A stretch of 58,467 nucleotides of DNA from CAYJLW01 sp964370965 (GTDB lineage: Bacteria > Actinomycetota > Acidimicrobiia > UBA2766). Numbering within the stretch: the stretch's first letter is position 1; every line of letters starts with the position of its first letter. The notes under the pieces were generated by a model. It saw only the letters and a list, made by a program, of their open reading frames with translations, made no database searches and was not told the origin of the DNA. The stretch is taken from assembly GCA_964370965.1 (NCBI GenBank), contig CAYJLW010000017.1, forward strand, positions 1 to 58,467, written 5' to 3'. The translations under genes and the position numbers were made by a program. Positions 9,321 through 19,209 of the stretch are shown piece after piece.

Positions 9321-10965
9321 TGACACGCTCACCGACGTGCCGGACCTCATCCCGGCGCGAATGGTGAACGAGTACACGTGGTGCCCGCGCTTCTTCCACC
9401 TCGCCTGGGTCTCGAAGGAGTTCGCCGACAACGAGTACACCGTCGATGGGTCGTGGCTGCACAGGACTGTCGAGAAGGAACGCGGTGAGCTCCCGGACCC
9501 GTCGGAGACCGCCGAGTTCGAGGCACGGTCCGTTCTCCTGTCTTCGGAGTCCCTCGGTCTCATCGGCAAGGCGGACATGGTGGAGGGTCGCGGCGGCACC
9601 GTGGTGCCGGTCGAGTTCAAGCGGGGGAAGCCGAAGGAGGGCGACGAGCGTGTGTGGGAGCCCGAACGGGTTCAACTCGGGGTCGTCGGGCTCCTGTTGC
9701 GCGAGCAGGGCCACCGTGTGTCCTACGGGGAGGTCTTCTTCGCGGAGACCCGCACACGAGTCCGTGTCGACCTCGACGAGGCGCTGACAGATCGCGTCAT
9801 GGAACTCGTGGCGGAGATGCGAGGCGTTGCCGCCGACCCGATCCCGCCGGCTCCCCTGGTTGACAGCCCGAAGTGCGTCTACTGCACCTTGGCGGGGATC
9901 TGCCTACCGGACGAGCAGAACCTGATCCGGGATCGAACCGCCAGGCCCCCCCGACGGCTGTTGCCCACAGACACGGCGGCCAGGCCGATGTACGTCACCG
10001 AGGCGGGAGCCTCACTCGGGCGCGATGGCGATCGCCTCGTCGTCCGGGTGCGGCGGGAGGAGACAGCGTCCGTGCGGCTGATCGACGTCTCCCAGGTCGT
10101 CGTGTACGGCAACGTGCAGATCAGCGCGCAACTCATGCGGGAGCTGTTTGCCCGCGACGTCCCCGTCATGTGGTTCACGTCCGGCGGGTGGTTCTGCGGG
10201 ATGGCTGAGGGGCTTCCGGCCAAGAACGTCGAACTCCGTCGTCGCCAAGCCCTGGCAGCCGACGGGGTGGTCGTCGACATCGCCCGGCGCATGGTCGAGG
10301 GGAAGATCCTGAATAGCCGTGTGCTGTTGCGGCGCAACACCCGGGACCGCCACGACGGCGCCATCTCGGAGTTGAAGCGCCTCGCCGTTAGGGCGGCAAG
10401 GGCGGACACGCCCGCGCACCTTCTGGCGCTCGAGGGAGGTGCGGCGAGGATCTACTTCTCGCAGTTCGCATCCATGCTCTGCCACCCGTTGGGGCAGTTC
10501 GACTTCGAGAGACGTAACCGGCGCCCCCCCACGGACCCCGTGAACTGCCTTCTGTCCTTCGTCTACTCCCTCTTGACGCGGGACTGCACGGCCACGTTGT
10601 ACGGCGTCGGTTTCGACCCGTATCTGGGCGTCTTCCATCGGCCCCGCTTCGGACGACCGGCCCTGGGGTTGGATCTGGCGGAGGAATTCCGGGCGCTCAT
10701 CGCCGATTCGGTCGTCGTCACGCTCGTCAACAACGGCGAGATGAGCGACCGGGATTTCACGGGACGCCACGTCGGTGTGTCCCTGACTCCCGATGGTCGC
10801 CGCAGGGTCCTGACGGCATATGAGCGGCGCATGGCCACGGAGTTCACGCATCCTCTGTTCGGCTACCGCATCACCTACAGGCGCGCTCTGGAAGTCCAGG
10901 CTCGGGTTCTCGCTGCGGTGCTCATGGGGGAGTTGGAGGAGTACGTTCCAATCGTGACGAGGTAG
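9313..10965 (+). CDS. cas4-cas1: Cas4-Cas1 fusion, spacer acquisition nuclease-integrase
   Basis: This is a 550-residue fusion of prespacer processing and integration activities. The Cas4 half (about 1-200) has the RecB-type D88 ... E101-F-K103 and four iron-sulfur cysteines, C24 and C188/C191/C197. The Cas1 half (about 215-550) has catalytic residues E374 (in LEGGAARIYF), H442 (in GVFHRP) and E457 (in LDLAEEFR). The ATG at 9313 overlaps the preceding stop by 8 nt. Fusion is a hallmark of type I-U adaptation modules, and Cas4 helps define PAM and spacer length. All key residues are intact, so acquisition should be functional. Confidence 0.93.
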   Translation: MGDDTLTDVPDLIPARMVNEYTWCPRFFHLAWVSKEFADNEYTVDGSWLHRTVEKERGELPDPSETAEFEARSVLLSSESLGLIGKADMVEGRGGTVVPVEFKRGKPKEGDERVWEPERVQLGVVGLLLREQGHRVSYGEVFFAETRTRVRVDLDEALTDRVMELVAEMRGVAADPIPPAPLVDSPKCVYCTLAGICLPDEQNLIRDRTARPPRRLLPTDTAARPMYVTEAGASLGRDGDRLVVRVRREETASVRLIDVSQVVVYGNVQISAQLMRELFARDVPVMWFTSGGWFCGMAEGLPAKNVELRRRQALAADGVVVDIARRMVEGKILNSRVLLRRNTRDRHDGAISELKRLAVRAARADTPAHLLALEGGAARIYFSQFASMLCHPLGQFDFERRNRRPPTDPVNCLLSFVYSLLTRDCTATLYGVGFDPYLGVFHRPRFGRPALGLDLAEEFRALIADSVVVTLVNNGEMSDRDFTGRHVGVSLTPDGRRRVLTAYERRMATEFTHPLFGYRITYRRALEVQARVLAAVLMGELEEYVPIVTR

Positions 10966-10975
10966 GGGAGCAGCG

Positions 10976-11263
10976 ATGCGGCGGGTCCGGCATCTGGTGG
11001 CGTACGACATCCGGGACCCGGTACGTCTGCGGCGGGTCCACAAGATCGTCAAGGGCTTCGGGGACAGCATGCAGTACTCGGTGTTCGTGTGCGACCTCAC
11101 CGTCGCCGAGCGCGCGGCTCTCATGCAGCGACTCATCGACGCGATGGACACCGCAGCGGACCGAGTCGCTCTCGTCGAGCTGGGTGATCCCAGGGACGAG
11201 AGGCCGTTCATCTTCATTGGCAACCGACCCCGCCTGCCAGCGGAGGGGCCTCTCGTGTTCTGA
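10976..11263 (+). CDS. cas2: CRISPR-associated endoribonuclease/adaptation protein Cas2
   Basis: The 95-residue Cas2 partners with Cas1 in spacer integration. The N-terminal VAYDIRDPVRLRRVHKIV contains the conserved Asp of the first ferredoxin-fold strand, followed by GFGDSMQYSVFVC. The ATG at 10976 has GGGGAG six nt upstream, and the gene lies 10 nt after cas4-cas1. It ends 169 nt before the first repeat. Confidence 0.93.
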   Translation: MRRVRHLVAYDIRDPVRLRRVHKIVKGFGDSMQYSVFVCDLTVAERAALMQRLIDAMDTAADRVALVELGDPRDERPFIFIGNRPRLPAEGPLVF

Positions 11264-11432
11264 TGCGAGAGGCGAGGTCCCCCGCTGTTCCCCGGCGACC
11301 GCTCGCAGCCCCCGCTGCACGGGCGACAGCACCTTGACAAGAGGCACCATCAGCGGTCACTCTCTCGGCCAAACGGGCACCTCTCGCAAATGCGCCCGAA
11401 AGCCTTGTGCGACAACCGTTCTGACGGGAGCG
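11264..11432 (+). promoter_or_regulatory. CRISPR leader candidate
   Basis: These 169 nt lie between cas2 and the first repeat and contain no gene. A TTGACA hexamer at 11334-11339 could be a -35 element, but no good -10 follows at 17 nt. The repeat's 3' end, ATTGCGGC, resembles the ATTGAAAC-type ends of many repeats, which supports transcription rightward from here. Confidence 0.5.
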
Positions 11433-14400
11433 GTCACCGGGGGCTTCGGCCCCCGGCTTCATTGCGGCGACTCTTGAGAAATCCAGCGCGGTCTAGAGAA
11501 CTCTAGGTCACCGGGGGCTTCGGCCCCCGGCTTCATTGCGGCTAGTGAGCCCCGCCGGTCCCGATTGTGGTCGCGACCGGTCACCGGGGGCTTCGGCCCC
11601 CGGCTTCATTGCGGCCTGTCGGGTGATCGCAGCGTACGCGTCACGGCCGTTCATGTCACCGGGGGCTTCGGCCCCCGGCTTCATTGCGGCCGGTCGAGGA
11701 GCGGGAGGCCGGCGGTGTCGAGTGCGGTCACCGGGGGCTTCGGCCCCCGGCTTCATTGCGGCGGCTTCCCGGCCTGGGCGAGAGCGTGCCTCACGAAACG
11801 TCACCGGGGGCTTCGGCCCCCGGCTTCATTGCGGCCAGTCGTCGACTGTCGCGTTGAACGTGTTGCGTGTCGGTCACCGGGGGCTTCGGCCCCCGGCTTC
11901 ATTGCGGCCCGGCGACTGAGGACCCGCCGGCGGTGATTGTCGTGGTCACCGGGGGCTTCGGCCCCCGGCTTCATTGCGGCTCGCCCCCGGCACCCCGTAC
12001 CCGCTCCGCCACCGAGTCACCGGGGGCTTCGGCCCCCGGCTTCATTGCGGCTTGTCGTTCCCTCGGCACGCCGCCCCGAGTCCAGAGTCACCGGGGGCTT
12101 CGGCCCCCGGCTTCATTGCGGCTCCCCGTCCGCGTTCTCCAGGACTGTCGTGGCCCGGCCGGGTCACCGGGGGCTTCGGCCCCCGGCTTCATTGCGGCGA
12201 CTGCGTGCACGGCCCGGACCACCACCGCTACTGGTCGTCACCGGGGGCTTCGGCCCCCGGCTTCATTGCGGCATCTGGCGTGAGAGCGGGTCGAGGCCGG
12301 TGCGGCGGTGTCACCGGGGGCTTCGGCCCCCGGCTTCATTGCGGCATGTCGCACTGGTCCGCCTCCTCGGCGGCTCTGCGCGGTCACCGGGGGCTTCGGC
12401 CCCCGGCTTCATTGCGGCGAGATCCTGTGGCGTTTCGGCGGTGTCGTCGCCAACTGGTCACCGGGGGCTTCGGCCCCCGGCTTCATTGCGGCGTGTTCCA
12501 GTCGGCCGCAGTCAGGGTGTCCCCGGTCGGGTCACCGGGGGCTTCGGCCCCCGGCTTCATTGCGGCAGCGCCGAGGAGATGGCCCAGGCGGAGACGGCGC
12601 CGGGTCACCGGGGGCTTCGGCCCCCGGCTTCATTGCGGCGCGTTCGAGGAGCTCGTAGCCGAGATCGCGTCGTGCATGTCACCGGGGGCTTCGGCCCCCG
12701 GCTTCATTGCGGCTCGTGTGTCGAGTTGGCGTACAGCTCGGCGTACACGTCACCGGGGGCTTCGGCCCCCGGCTTCATTGCGGCAAGCAATGCCAGGATG
12801 TCGGCGGGCAGGTCCGCCGCGGTCACCGGGGGCTTCGGCCCCCGGCTTCATTGCGGCGTCACGCTCGGCGGTGACCTCGGCGAGACGGTCCTGGTCACCG
12901 GGGGCTTCGGCCCCCGGCTTCATTGCGGCGTCGTCGATGATCCCGAGGATCTCGTCGCGCTGACGGTAGTCACCGGGGGCTTCGGCCCCCGGCTTCATTG
13001 CGGCGTCACTGCCGGGATCGCCCAGAACGCCACCCGGGTCCGTCACCGGGGGCTTCGGCCCCCGGCTTCATTGCGGCGAGGACTGTGGCGCCGCAAGCGC
13101 CGATGACGGCGAGGGGTCACCGGGGGCTTCGGCCCCCGGCTTCATTGCGGCGACTACCTCCGCCGCCTGGTGGAGTCAGCGGCGTCGGTGGTCACCGGGG
13201 GCTTCGGCCCCCGGCTTCATTGCGGCTGGTCCCCCACGCCCACGCCGACCCGTCCCACTGCCAGTCACCGGGGGCTTCGGCCCCCGGCTTCATTGCGGCG
13301 TCGGGCTCGGCGGGCGTGGCCCCGCCGAGCTCACCAGTCACCGGGGGCTTCGGCCCCCGGCTTCATTGCGGCAGGGGAGGATGCTGCCCGAAGCCTCGGG
13401 ACGCCACGGGTCACCGGGGGCTTCGGCCCCCGGCTTCATTGCGGCCACTGCGTGCACGGCCCGGACCACCACCGCTGCTGGGTCACCGGGGGCTTCGGCC
13501 CCCGGCTTCATTGCGGCAAGGCTGTCTTTCGCCGGGCCGGGCAGGTCCGCGAAGGTCACCGGGGGCTTCGGCCCCCGGCTTCATTGCGGCCACCCGGACC
13601 CACACGCGCCACACCCCTGCGGCCAGAGGTCACCGGGGGCTTCGGCCCCCGGCTTCATTGCGGCTCCTCACCCGGTTCCTCGCCGCGGAGGCCCAGTCCC
13701 TGGTCACCGGGGGCTTCGGCCCCCGGCTTCATTGCGGCCGCTAGCTGGTCGATCTGCACGTAGTCCTTGCGGTCCCGGTCACCGGGGGCTTCGGCCCCCG
13801 GCTTCATTGCGGCCCGGAACCGTTGTGGGCCACCTACAAGCAATGCCAGACCGGTCACCGGGGGCTTCGGCCCCCGGCTTCATTGCGGCCGTGTCGGGCA
13901 CGCCAGGGCTGCGCTCGCCGCGCAGGCGGGTCACCGGGGGCTTCGGCCCCCGGCTTCATTGCGGCAGGGTCCGCGTCGAGGTGAGGGACGACGTTCGGGC
14001 GGGTCACCGGGGGCTTCGGCCCCCGGCTTCATTGCGGCGCGACCTGGCCGGAACGGCTCGTCGCCCCGTTGGTCGAGGTCACCGGGGGCTTCGGCCCCCG
14101 GCTTCATTGCGGCATGCCGCGGGCCGAGACGTTCGACACGCCGGCGGCGCAGTCACCGGGGGCTTCGGCCCCCGGCTTCATTGCGGCGACCCGCAGGAGG
14201 GGACCGTGGAGTGTGCCTGCGGCCGTCACCGGGGGCTTCGGCCCCCGGCTTCATTGCGGCACCCCCTCGTACGCGACGTCCGTCGCCACGGCGACGAGCA
14301 GTCACCGGGGGCTTCGGCCCCCGGCTTCATTGCGGCGCGACAGCCGAGTGCGCAGATCTCCTCCTCACCCGGAAGGTCACCGGGGGCTTCGGCCCCCGGC

Positions 14401-16981
14401 TTCATTGCGGCGACTCTGCTGCTGTAGCCGACTTCGCCCTGCCGTCCGGTCACCGGGGGCTTCGGCCCCCGGCTTCATTGCGGCGCGGGTTTCCCGAGGA
14501 GCTGCGCAGGGGTGTCGCCCTGGTCACCGGGGGCTTCGGCCCCCGGCTTCATTGCGGCCTCATCTGGTGCCGGCACAACCTCGACGGGCTCAGGGTCACC
14601 GGGGGCTTCGGCCCCCGGCTTCATTGCGGCGTATTCGGCTACGAGGCGATGCATCGTGCCCTCCCGGGTCACCGGGGGCTTCGGCCCCCGGCTTCATTGC
14701 GGCACCCTCGACGACGTCTACACCCGGCTGAACGCCGAGGGGTCACCGGGGGCTTCGGCCCCCGGCTTCATTGCGGCGATTTCGTGCGCTGGCGGTACTC
14801 CCTGGCCAACAAGGGGTCACCGGGGGCTTCGGCCCCCGGCTTCATTGCGGCGTGGCACGCTATTACGCGGCAGAGGCGGACGACATCGGTCACCGGGGGC
14901 TTCGGCCCCCGGCTTCATTGCGGCAACGGGAGGTCGGTGCGGCGCACCAGCTCGTCACCTAGTCACCGGGGGCTTCGGCCCCCGGCTTCATTGCGGCTGG
15001 CGGCTCGGAGTCGAGGTGCCGTCCGTGACGACGAGTCACCGGGGGCTTCGGCCCCCGGCTTCATTGCGGCCAGAGCTGCGGCGACATAGGCGGCGTGGGT
15101 GTGGTCGTCACCGGGGGCTTCGGCCCCCGGCTTCATTGCGGCAGCGGGGGGGCGCACGCAGGGGACGTGCTCCCTGGCCGGTCACCGGGGGCTTCGGCCC
15201 CCGGCTTCATTGCGGCTTGCTGTAGGTCGCGGCCTGGAGCCCCTCACTGAGCCGTCACCGGGGGCTTCGGCCCCCGGCTTCATTGCGGCCCGCGACTATC
15301 AGGCCCGCCGGCGGGTAGATCCACCAGGTCACCGGGGGCTTCGGCCCCCGGCTTCATTGCGGCGTGATCGGCGTCACCGAGGACGGCACCCAGGTGGTGA
15401 TGTCACCGGGGGCTTCGGCCCCCGGCTTCATTGCGGCCTCGGCGTGGCCGATCTGGTCGCGGGGCGTGCCGGCGGTCACCGGGGGCTTCGGCCCCCGGCT
15501 TCATTGCGGCTGGCTCCACGGCGTCGAGATCCCGTCCGTGACCACGAGTCACCGGGGGCTTCGGCCCCCGGCTTCATTGCGGCGACATAACGGGCGGGCT
15601 TTGGGAACCCCCTGACGAAGGTCACCGGGGGCTTCGGCCCCCGGCTTCATTGCGGCGTGATCGACGGTGACGCGTCCGGGCTCGCCGCGGCATCGTCACC
15701 GGGGGCTTCGGCCCCCGGCTTCATTGCGGCCAGCGTCGACGTCGCCAGGATGGTCGGCGCCCGTGACGAGTCACCGGGGGCTTCGGCCCCCGGCTTCATT
15801 GCGGCCGCCCTGTCCTCTCGGCGACCAGCCTCAGGCCGTCGAGGTCACCGGGGGCTTCGGCCCCCGGCTTCATTGCGGCCGCCCTGTCCTCTCGGCGACC
15901 AGCCTCAGGCCGTCGAGGTCACCGGGGGCTTCGGCCCCCGGCTTCATTGCGGCTGGCTGGCGGGCGTCGAGGTGCCCTCCGTGACCACGAGTCACCGGGG
16001 GCTTCGGCCCCCGGCTTCATTGCGGCCACCGCACGAGGACGCCGGGCAGGAGTCGCTGCTGTGAGGGTCACCGGGGGCTTCGGCCCCCGGCTTCATTGCG
16101 GCCACGTCTGTGACACCCACGCAGACCTCCTCGACTGGCTGGTCACCGGGGGCTTCGGCCCCCGGCTTCATTGCGGCATGGCGTCCGTGTCCCACCGCTC
16201 GGCACTGAACGCGAGTCACCGGGGGCTTCGGCCCCCGGCTTCATTGCGGCAACGACGCCTGGTTCTACCGGGTCCTCACCGGGTGGGGTCACCGGGGGCT
16301 TCGGCCCCCGGCTTCATTGCGGCGTGTCGTTCGTGGTCGCCGCCACACGAGACGCTGTGACAGGTCACCGGGGGCTTCGGCCCCCGGCTTCATTGCGGCC
16401 CGTGAGCGTTCTCCGGCAGCGGCCGCCATCGCCCGGGTCACCGGGGGCTTCGGCCCCCGGCTTCATTGCGGCCTCTGCCCCCAGGGGGACATAGCCGGGA
16501 CGGACGTCACCGGGGGCTTCGGCCCCCGGCTTCATTGCGGCGCGACGCAGGTCGGGCGGCGCATCACAGACCGGTGGAGGTCACCGGGGGCTTCGGCCCC
16601 CGGCTTCATTGCGGCCAAGCCGACATCCTCGACGCACTCGACACGCACCAGCGTCACCGGGGGCTTCGGCCCCCGGCTTCATTGCGGCTGGTCGAGGGTG
16701 CCCCGGATCGCCGCTGCGACCTCGGGTCACCGGGGGCTTCGGCCCCCGGCTTCATTGCGGCCCGGCCAGCCTGGCACCGTTGTCCCACCATGCGTCAGTC
16801 ACCGGGGGCTTCGGCCCCCGGCTTCATTGCGGCTGCGGGGACTGGACGACGCTCGTGGCGACGGACGGGCGGGTCACCGGGGGCTTCGGCCCCCGGCTTC
16901 ATTGCGGCCCTGGCGAGGATTTCCGTGGCCGCTCGAGGAGGGCAGGTCACCGGGGGCTTCGGCCCCCGGCTTCATTGCGGC
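11433..16981 (+). CRISPR. CRISPR array, 76 repeats and 75 spacers
   Basis: The 36-bp repeat starts GTCACCGGGGGCTTCG and ends GCTTCATTGCGGC. I counted 76 copies at 72-76 bp spacing, with spacers mostly 35-39 bp. I saw no mutated copy, including at either end. Inside the repeat, CCGGGGGC and GCCCCCGG form an 8-bp stem closed by TTCG, a very stable tetraloop hairpin. Cleavage at its 3' base would leave a handle ending ATTGCGGC. Spacers at 15806-15843 and 15880-15917 are identical. Spacers at 14998, 15511 and 15954 are homologous to each other, as are those at 12199 and 13446. Because 36 is divisible by 3 and the repeat lacks stops in several frames, long false ORFs run through the array on both strands. 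Confidence 0.98.
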
Positions 16982-17186
16982 CGGACTGCACCGCCGCAGC
17001 CGCCGCACTCGTCCGTCAGACAGGGGTTCGCTTCCGAGCGTGATGTCGCCGAGGTCGTCGAGGAGGTCGGCCGTCTCGGGGGTCGCCTGTTGACGGGGCC
17101 GCGCCCTGTCGCTCACCCAGCTGCCCGATCCGTCGGACGCAGGTGCAGCACTATGGTGCATCCGATGGCGGCGAGAGGGCTCAGAC
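16982..17186. other. Trailer and promoter region after the array
   Basis: No gene or degenerate repeat is visible. A TATGGT box at 17152-17157 is a plausible TAnnnT -10. It sits 7 nt before an ATG at 17165 that opens a 16-codon frame ending at 17215, out of frame with and overlapping the peptidase start. Confidence 0.4.
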
Positions 17187-18377
17187 GTGGCGGCGAGCCA
17201 GATGACATCGGATGACGACGGTGCTGCGCTGCGCCCCCTCGTCGAGCGCCTCAGCGCGCTGACGCGCGAGTCTGGCTCGGCGGGCGAGCGGTGCGCAGCC
17301 GAGATGATCGCAGCCGAGCTGCAAGCTGCGGGAGCCGACCGGGTCCGGCTCCAGGACGAGCGCGTGCACGGCACGTACTGGTGGCCTGTGGGGTTGCCGA
17401 CGGCGGCGGCGGCAGCGGCCGGCGCTCTCGGCCGGCGCAGACTCGCCATGTTCGTAGGTGCGCTCGGCGCGGTGTCGGTCGCCGGCGACCTCCGTTTCGG
17501 CCCGCGGCCGCTGCGCCGCCTCTTGCGGCAGCGTACGACGACCAACGTGGTCGGCGAGATCGGCCCCGCCCACGCGCCGCGCAGTGTCGTGCTCGTCAGC
17601 CACCACGATGCCGCGCACACAGGGCTGGTATTCAGCTCGACGCTGATCCCGGGCCTGGCAAGACGATTTCCCGCAGCGGTTGCGCGCATTGACACCGCCC
17701 CGCCGCTGATGTGGGGCGCTGTCGGCGGTCCTCTGCTCGTGGCGCTCGGAGCGATGCTGCGCCGGCCGGTGCTGCGCGGTATCGGCACGCTTCTCAGCGC
17801 GGGCTACGCAGCGGCGATGGTCGACATCGGCGCCCGTGGCGTGGTGCCGGGAGCCAACGACAACGCCACCGGCTGCACGGCGCTCGTGGACGCCACGCGC
17901 CTGCTTGCAGACGACCCCCCGCCCAACACGCGCGTGATCCTGCTCTCCACCGGCTCGGAAGAGTCCTTCTCCGAGGGCATGGTCGCTTTCGGGCGGCGCC
18001 ACTTCGCGTCGCTGCCGATCGGCACCACGACGTTCATCTCGCTCGACACGCTCGGCTCGCCGCATCTGGCCGCGCTCGAAGGCGAAGGGTTCCTCGGCAT
18101 CTTCGAATACCCGAAAGACCTGCTCGCCCTCGCCGCGTCGACAGCCCACGAGCTCGGCATCGAGCTCAAGCGGGGCCTGCGGGCGCGCACGAACACCGAC
18201 GGCATCGTGCCTCTACGGGCGGGCTACCCGACCTTGTCGCTGGCCTCGTGCGACGACCTGAAGCAGATCCCCCACTACCACCTCCCGACGGACACAGCCG
18301 AGCACGTGCAGTGGCGCCAAGTGGCCGACGCCGTACGGCTGACAGCGGCGCTCGTGCGCCGCCTCGGCGCTTCCTGA
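17187..18377 (+). CDS. M28 family metallopeptidase with membrane segments
   Basis: The 396-residue protein has the zinc ligands of M28 aminopeptidases: HxD at H139/D141 (VSHHDAAHTG), D225 (GANDNATG), E258/E259 (TGSEES), an Asp in SLDTLG near 286, and His in HYHLPTD near 362. Hydrophobic stretches near residues 70-95 and 170-210 suggest that it is membrane anchored, with a helical insert inside the peptidase domain. Substrate is unknown. The start is GTG 17187 after GAGAGG; ATG 17202 is an alternative. It lies between the CRISPR array and an AbiE-like pair, with no evident defence role. Confidence 0.85.
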   Translation: MAASQMTSDDDGAALRPLVERLSALTRESGSAGERCAAEMIAAELQAAGADRVRLQDERVHGTYWWPVGLPTAAAAAAGALGRRRLAMFVGALGAVSVAGDLRFGPRPLRRLLRQRTTTNVVGEIGPAHAPRSVVLVSHHDAAHTGLVFSSTLIPGLARRFPAAVARIDTAPPLMWGAVGGPLLVALGAMLRRPVLRGIGTLLSAGYAAAMVDIGARGVVPGANDNATGCTALVDATRLLADDPPPNTRVILLSTGSEESFSEGMVAFGRRHFASLPIGTTTFISLDTLGSPHLAALEGEGFLGIFEYPKDLLALAASTAHELGIELKRGLRARTNTDGIVPLRAGYPTLSLASCDDLKQIPHYHLPTDTAEHVQWRQVADAVRLTAALVRRLGAS

Positions 18378-18492
18378 ACCTCTCGAGCCCCAGCCCAAGA
18401 GGACGACGGGGTCTCGGGCCGTCTCCGGACGGCGGCCGCATTGCGGCGACTACATCAATCAAGGGCAACGCCACCGTTCACATTTCCTGGGC

Positions 18493-18498
18493 TATCAT
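18493..18498 (+). promoter_or_regulatory. Leaderless-type -10 box (TATCAT)
   Basis: TATCAT is followed by 6 nt and then the ATG of the AbiEi-like gene. There is no Shine-Dalgarno, so transcription probably starts at or next to the initiation codon. Confidence 0.5.
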
Positions 18499-18504
18499 AA
18501 TGAA

Positions 18505-19209
18505 ATGAACACTCGACTCTGGACGACCGGCGAGGTGGCGAGGCGCCTCGGGACCACTGTGCCGCGCGTCCTGCGGGCCGCCGGCAGTGTGGCGCACGTC
18601 CGACACGGGAACCGCACCCTCTTCGACAACACGGCCGTCGTGGCGTTGACGCGGCATCTCGGTTCGGCCCCGGTCGTCCGGGGGCGGACGCGTTCGGAGA
18701 TGTTCGTGTTGAAGGCTCTGTCGGTGCGGCCGTTCGGTCTCGCTTCGGCCCGACAGGTGGCGGTCGCGGCCGGTGTGGCCCCGGCCACTGCCGCCGCCGC
18801 ATTGGGACGACTCGCCGGCGACAGCCTCGTTGTCCGGGACACGTCGCTCGTCACCCGGAACGGACGGGTCGTCCGGCGCCCGCGCTGGAGGATCCGATGG
18901 ACGTCCCGGGAATGGGCGGCGTTGGGACCGGCCGTGCGGACGACGGTGCTCACCGAGGCAGCGGGCAGGCCGCGTTCGGTCGGACTCGCCGAGGTCGGAC
19001 ATCTCCTCTGGACCGGTCGCCTCGTCGACTACGACAAGGAACGGGACGCGGTGCTCATCGCCCGCCGCGTGCTGACCTCGCACGACCCGCGGGCTCTCGG
19101 ATGGCTCGCCGACGAAGTGCCCCCCGGGGCGATCCGCGAGGCGGCGCGTGGCCGGGGCGTCGACAGCCGCACCGCCGACGTCGCAAAGGCTCTGGCGCGG
19201 AGCGCATGA
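18505..19209 (+). CDS. AbiEi-like DNA-binding antitoxin
   Basis: The 234-residue protein opens with a MerR/excisionase-like helix-turn-helix (LWTTGEVARRLGTTVPRVLR). A winged-helix region follows (residues about 65-120, SARQVAVAAGVAPATAAAALGRL), then an Arg-rich C-terminal part. It overlaps the nucleotidyltransferase gene by 4 nt (ATGA). That pairing and order match AbiEi/AbiEii type IV toxin-antitoxin systems, in which AbiEi represses the promoter and prevents toxicity. The extra N-terminal MerR-like helix is atypical, so this is a divergent member. Confidence 0.65.
   Translation: MNTRLWTTGEVARRLGTTVPRVLRAAGSVAHVRHGNRTLFDNTAVVALTRHLGSAPVVRGRTRSEMFVLKALSVRPFGLASARQVAVAAGVAPATAAAALGRLAGDSLVVRDTSLVTRNGRVVRRPRWRIRWTSREWAALGPAVRTTVLTEAAGRPRSVGLAEVGHLLWTGRLVDYDKERDAVLIARRVLTSHDPRALGWLADEVPPGAIREAARGRGVDSRTADVAKALARSA

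Noticed and set aside
12785..13853. AAGCAATGCCAG shared by two spacers (12785 and near 13840)
   Set aside because: The 12-bp match sits at different positions in the two spacers, unlike the homologous families.
11508..17215. Long open frames through the array on both strands (VTGGFGPRLHCG, SPGASAPGFIAA or HRGLRPPASLR repeated)
   Set aside because: They are translations of a stop-free 36-bp CRISPR repeat separated by spacers, not genes.
18438..18448. GCATTGCGGC next to the peptidase, resembling the repeat end
   Set aside because: Only about 10 bp match and the hairpin part is absent; chance is sufficient.
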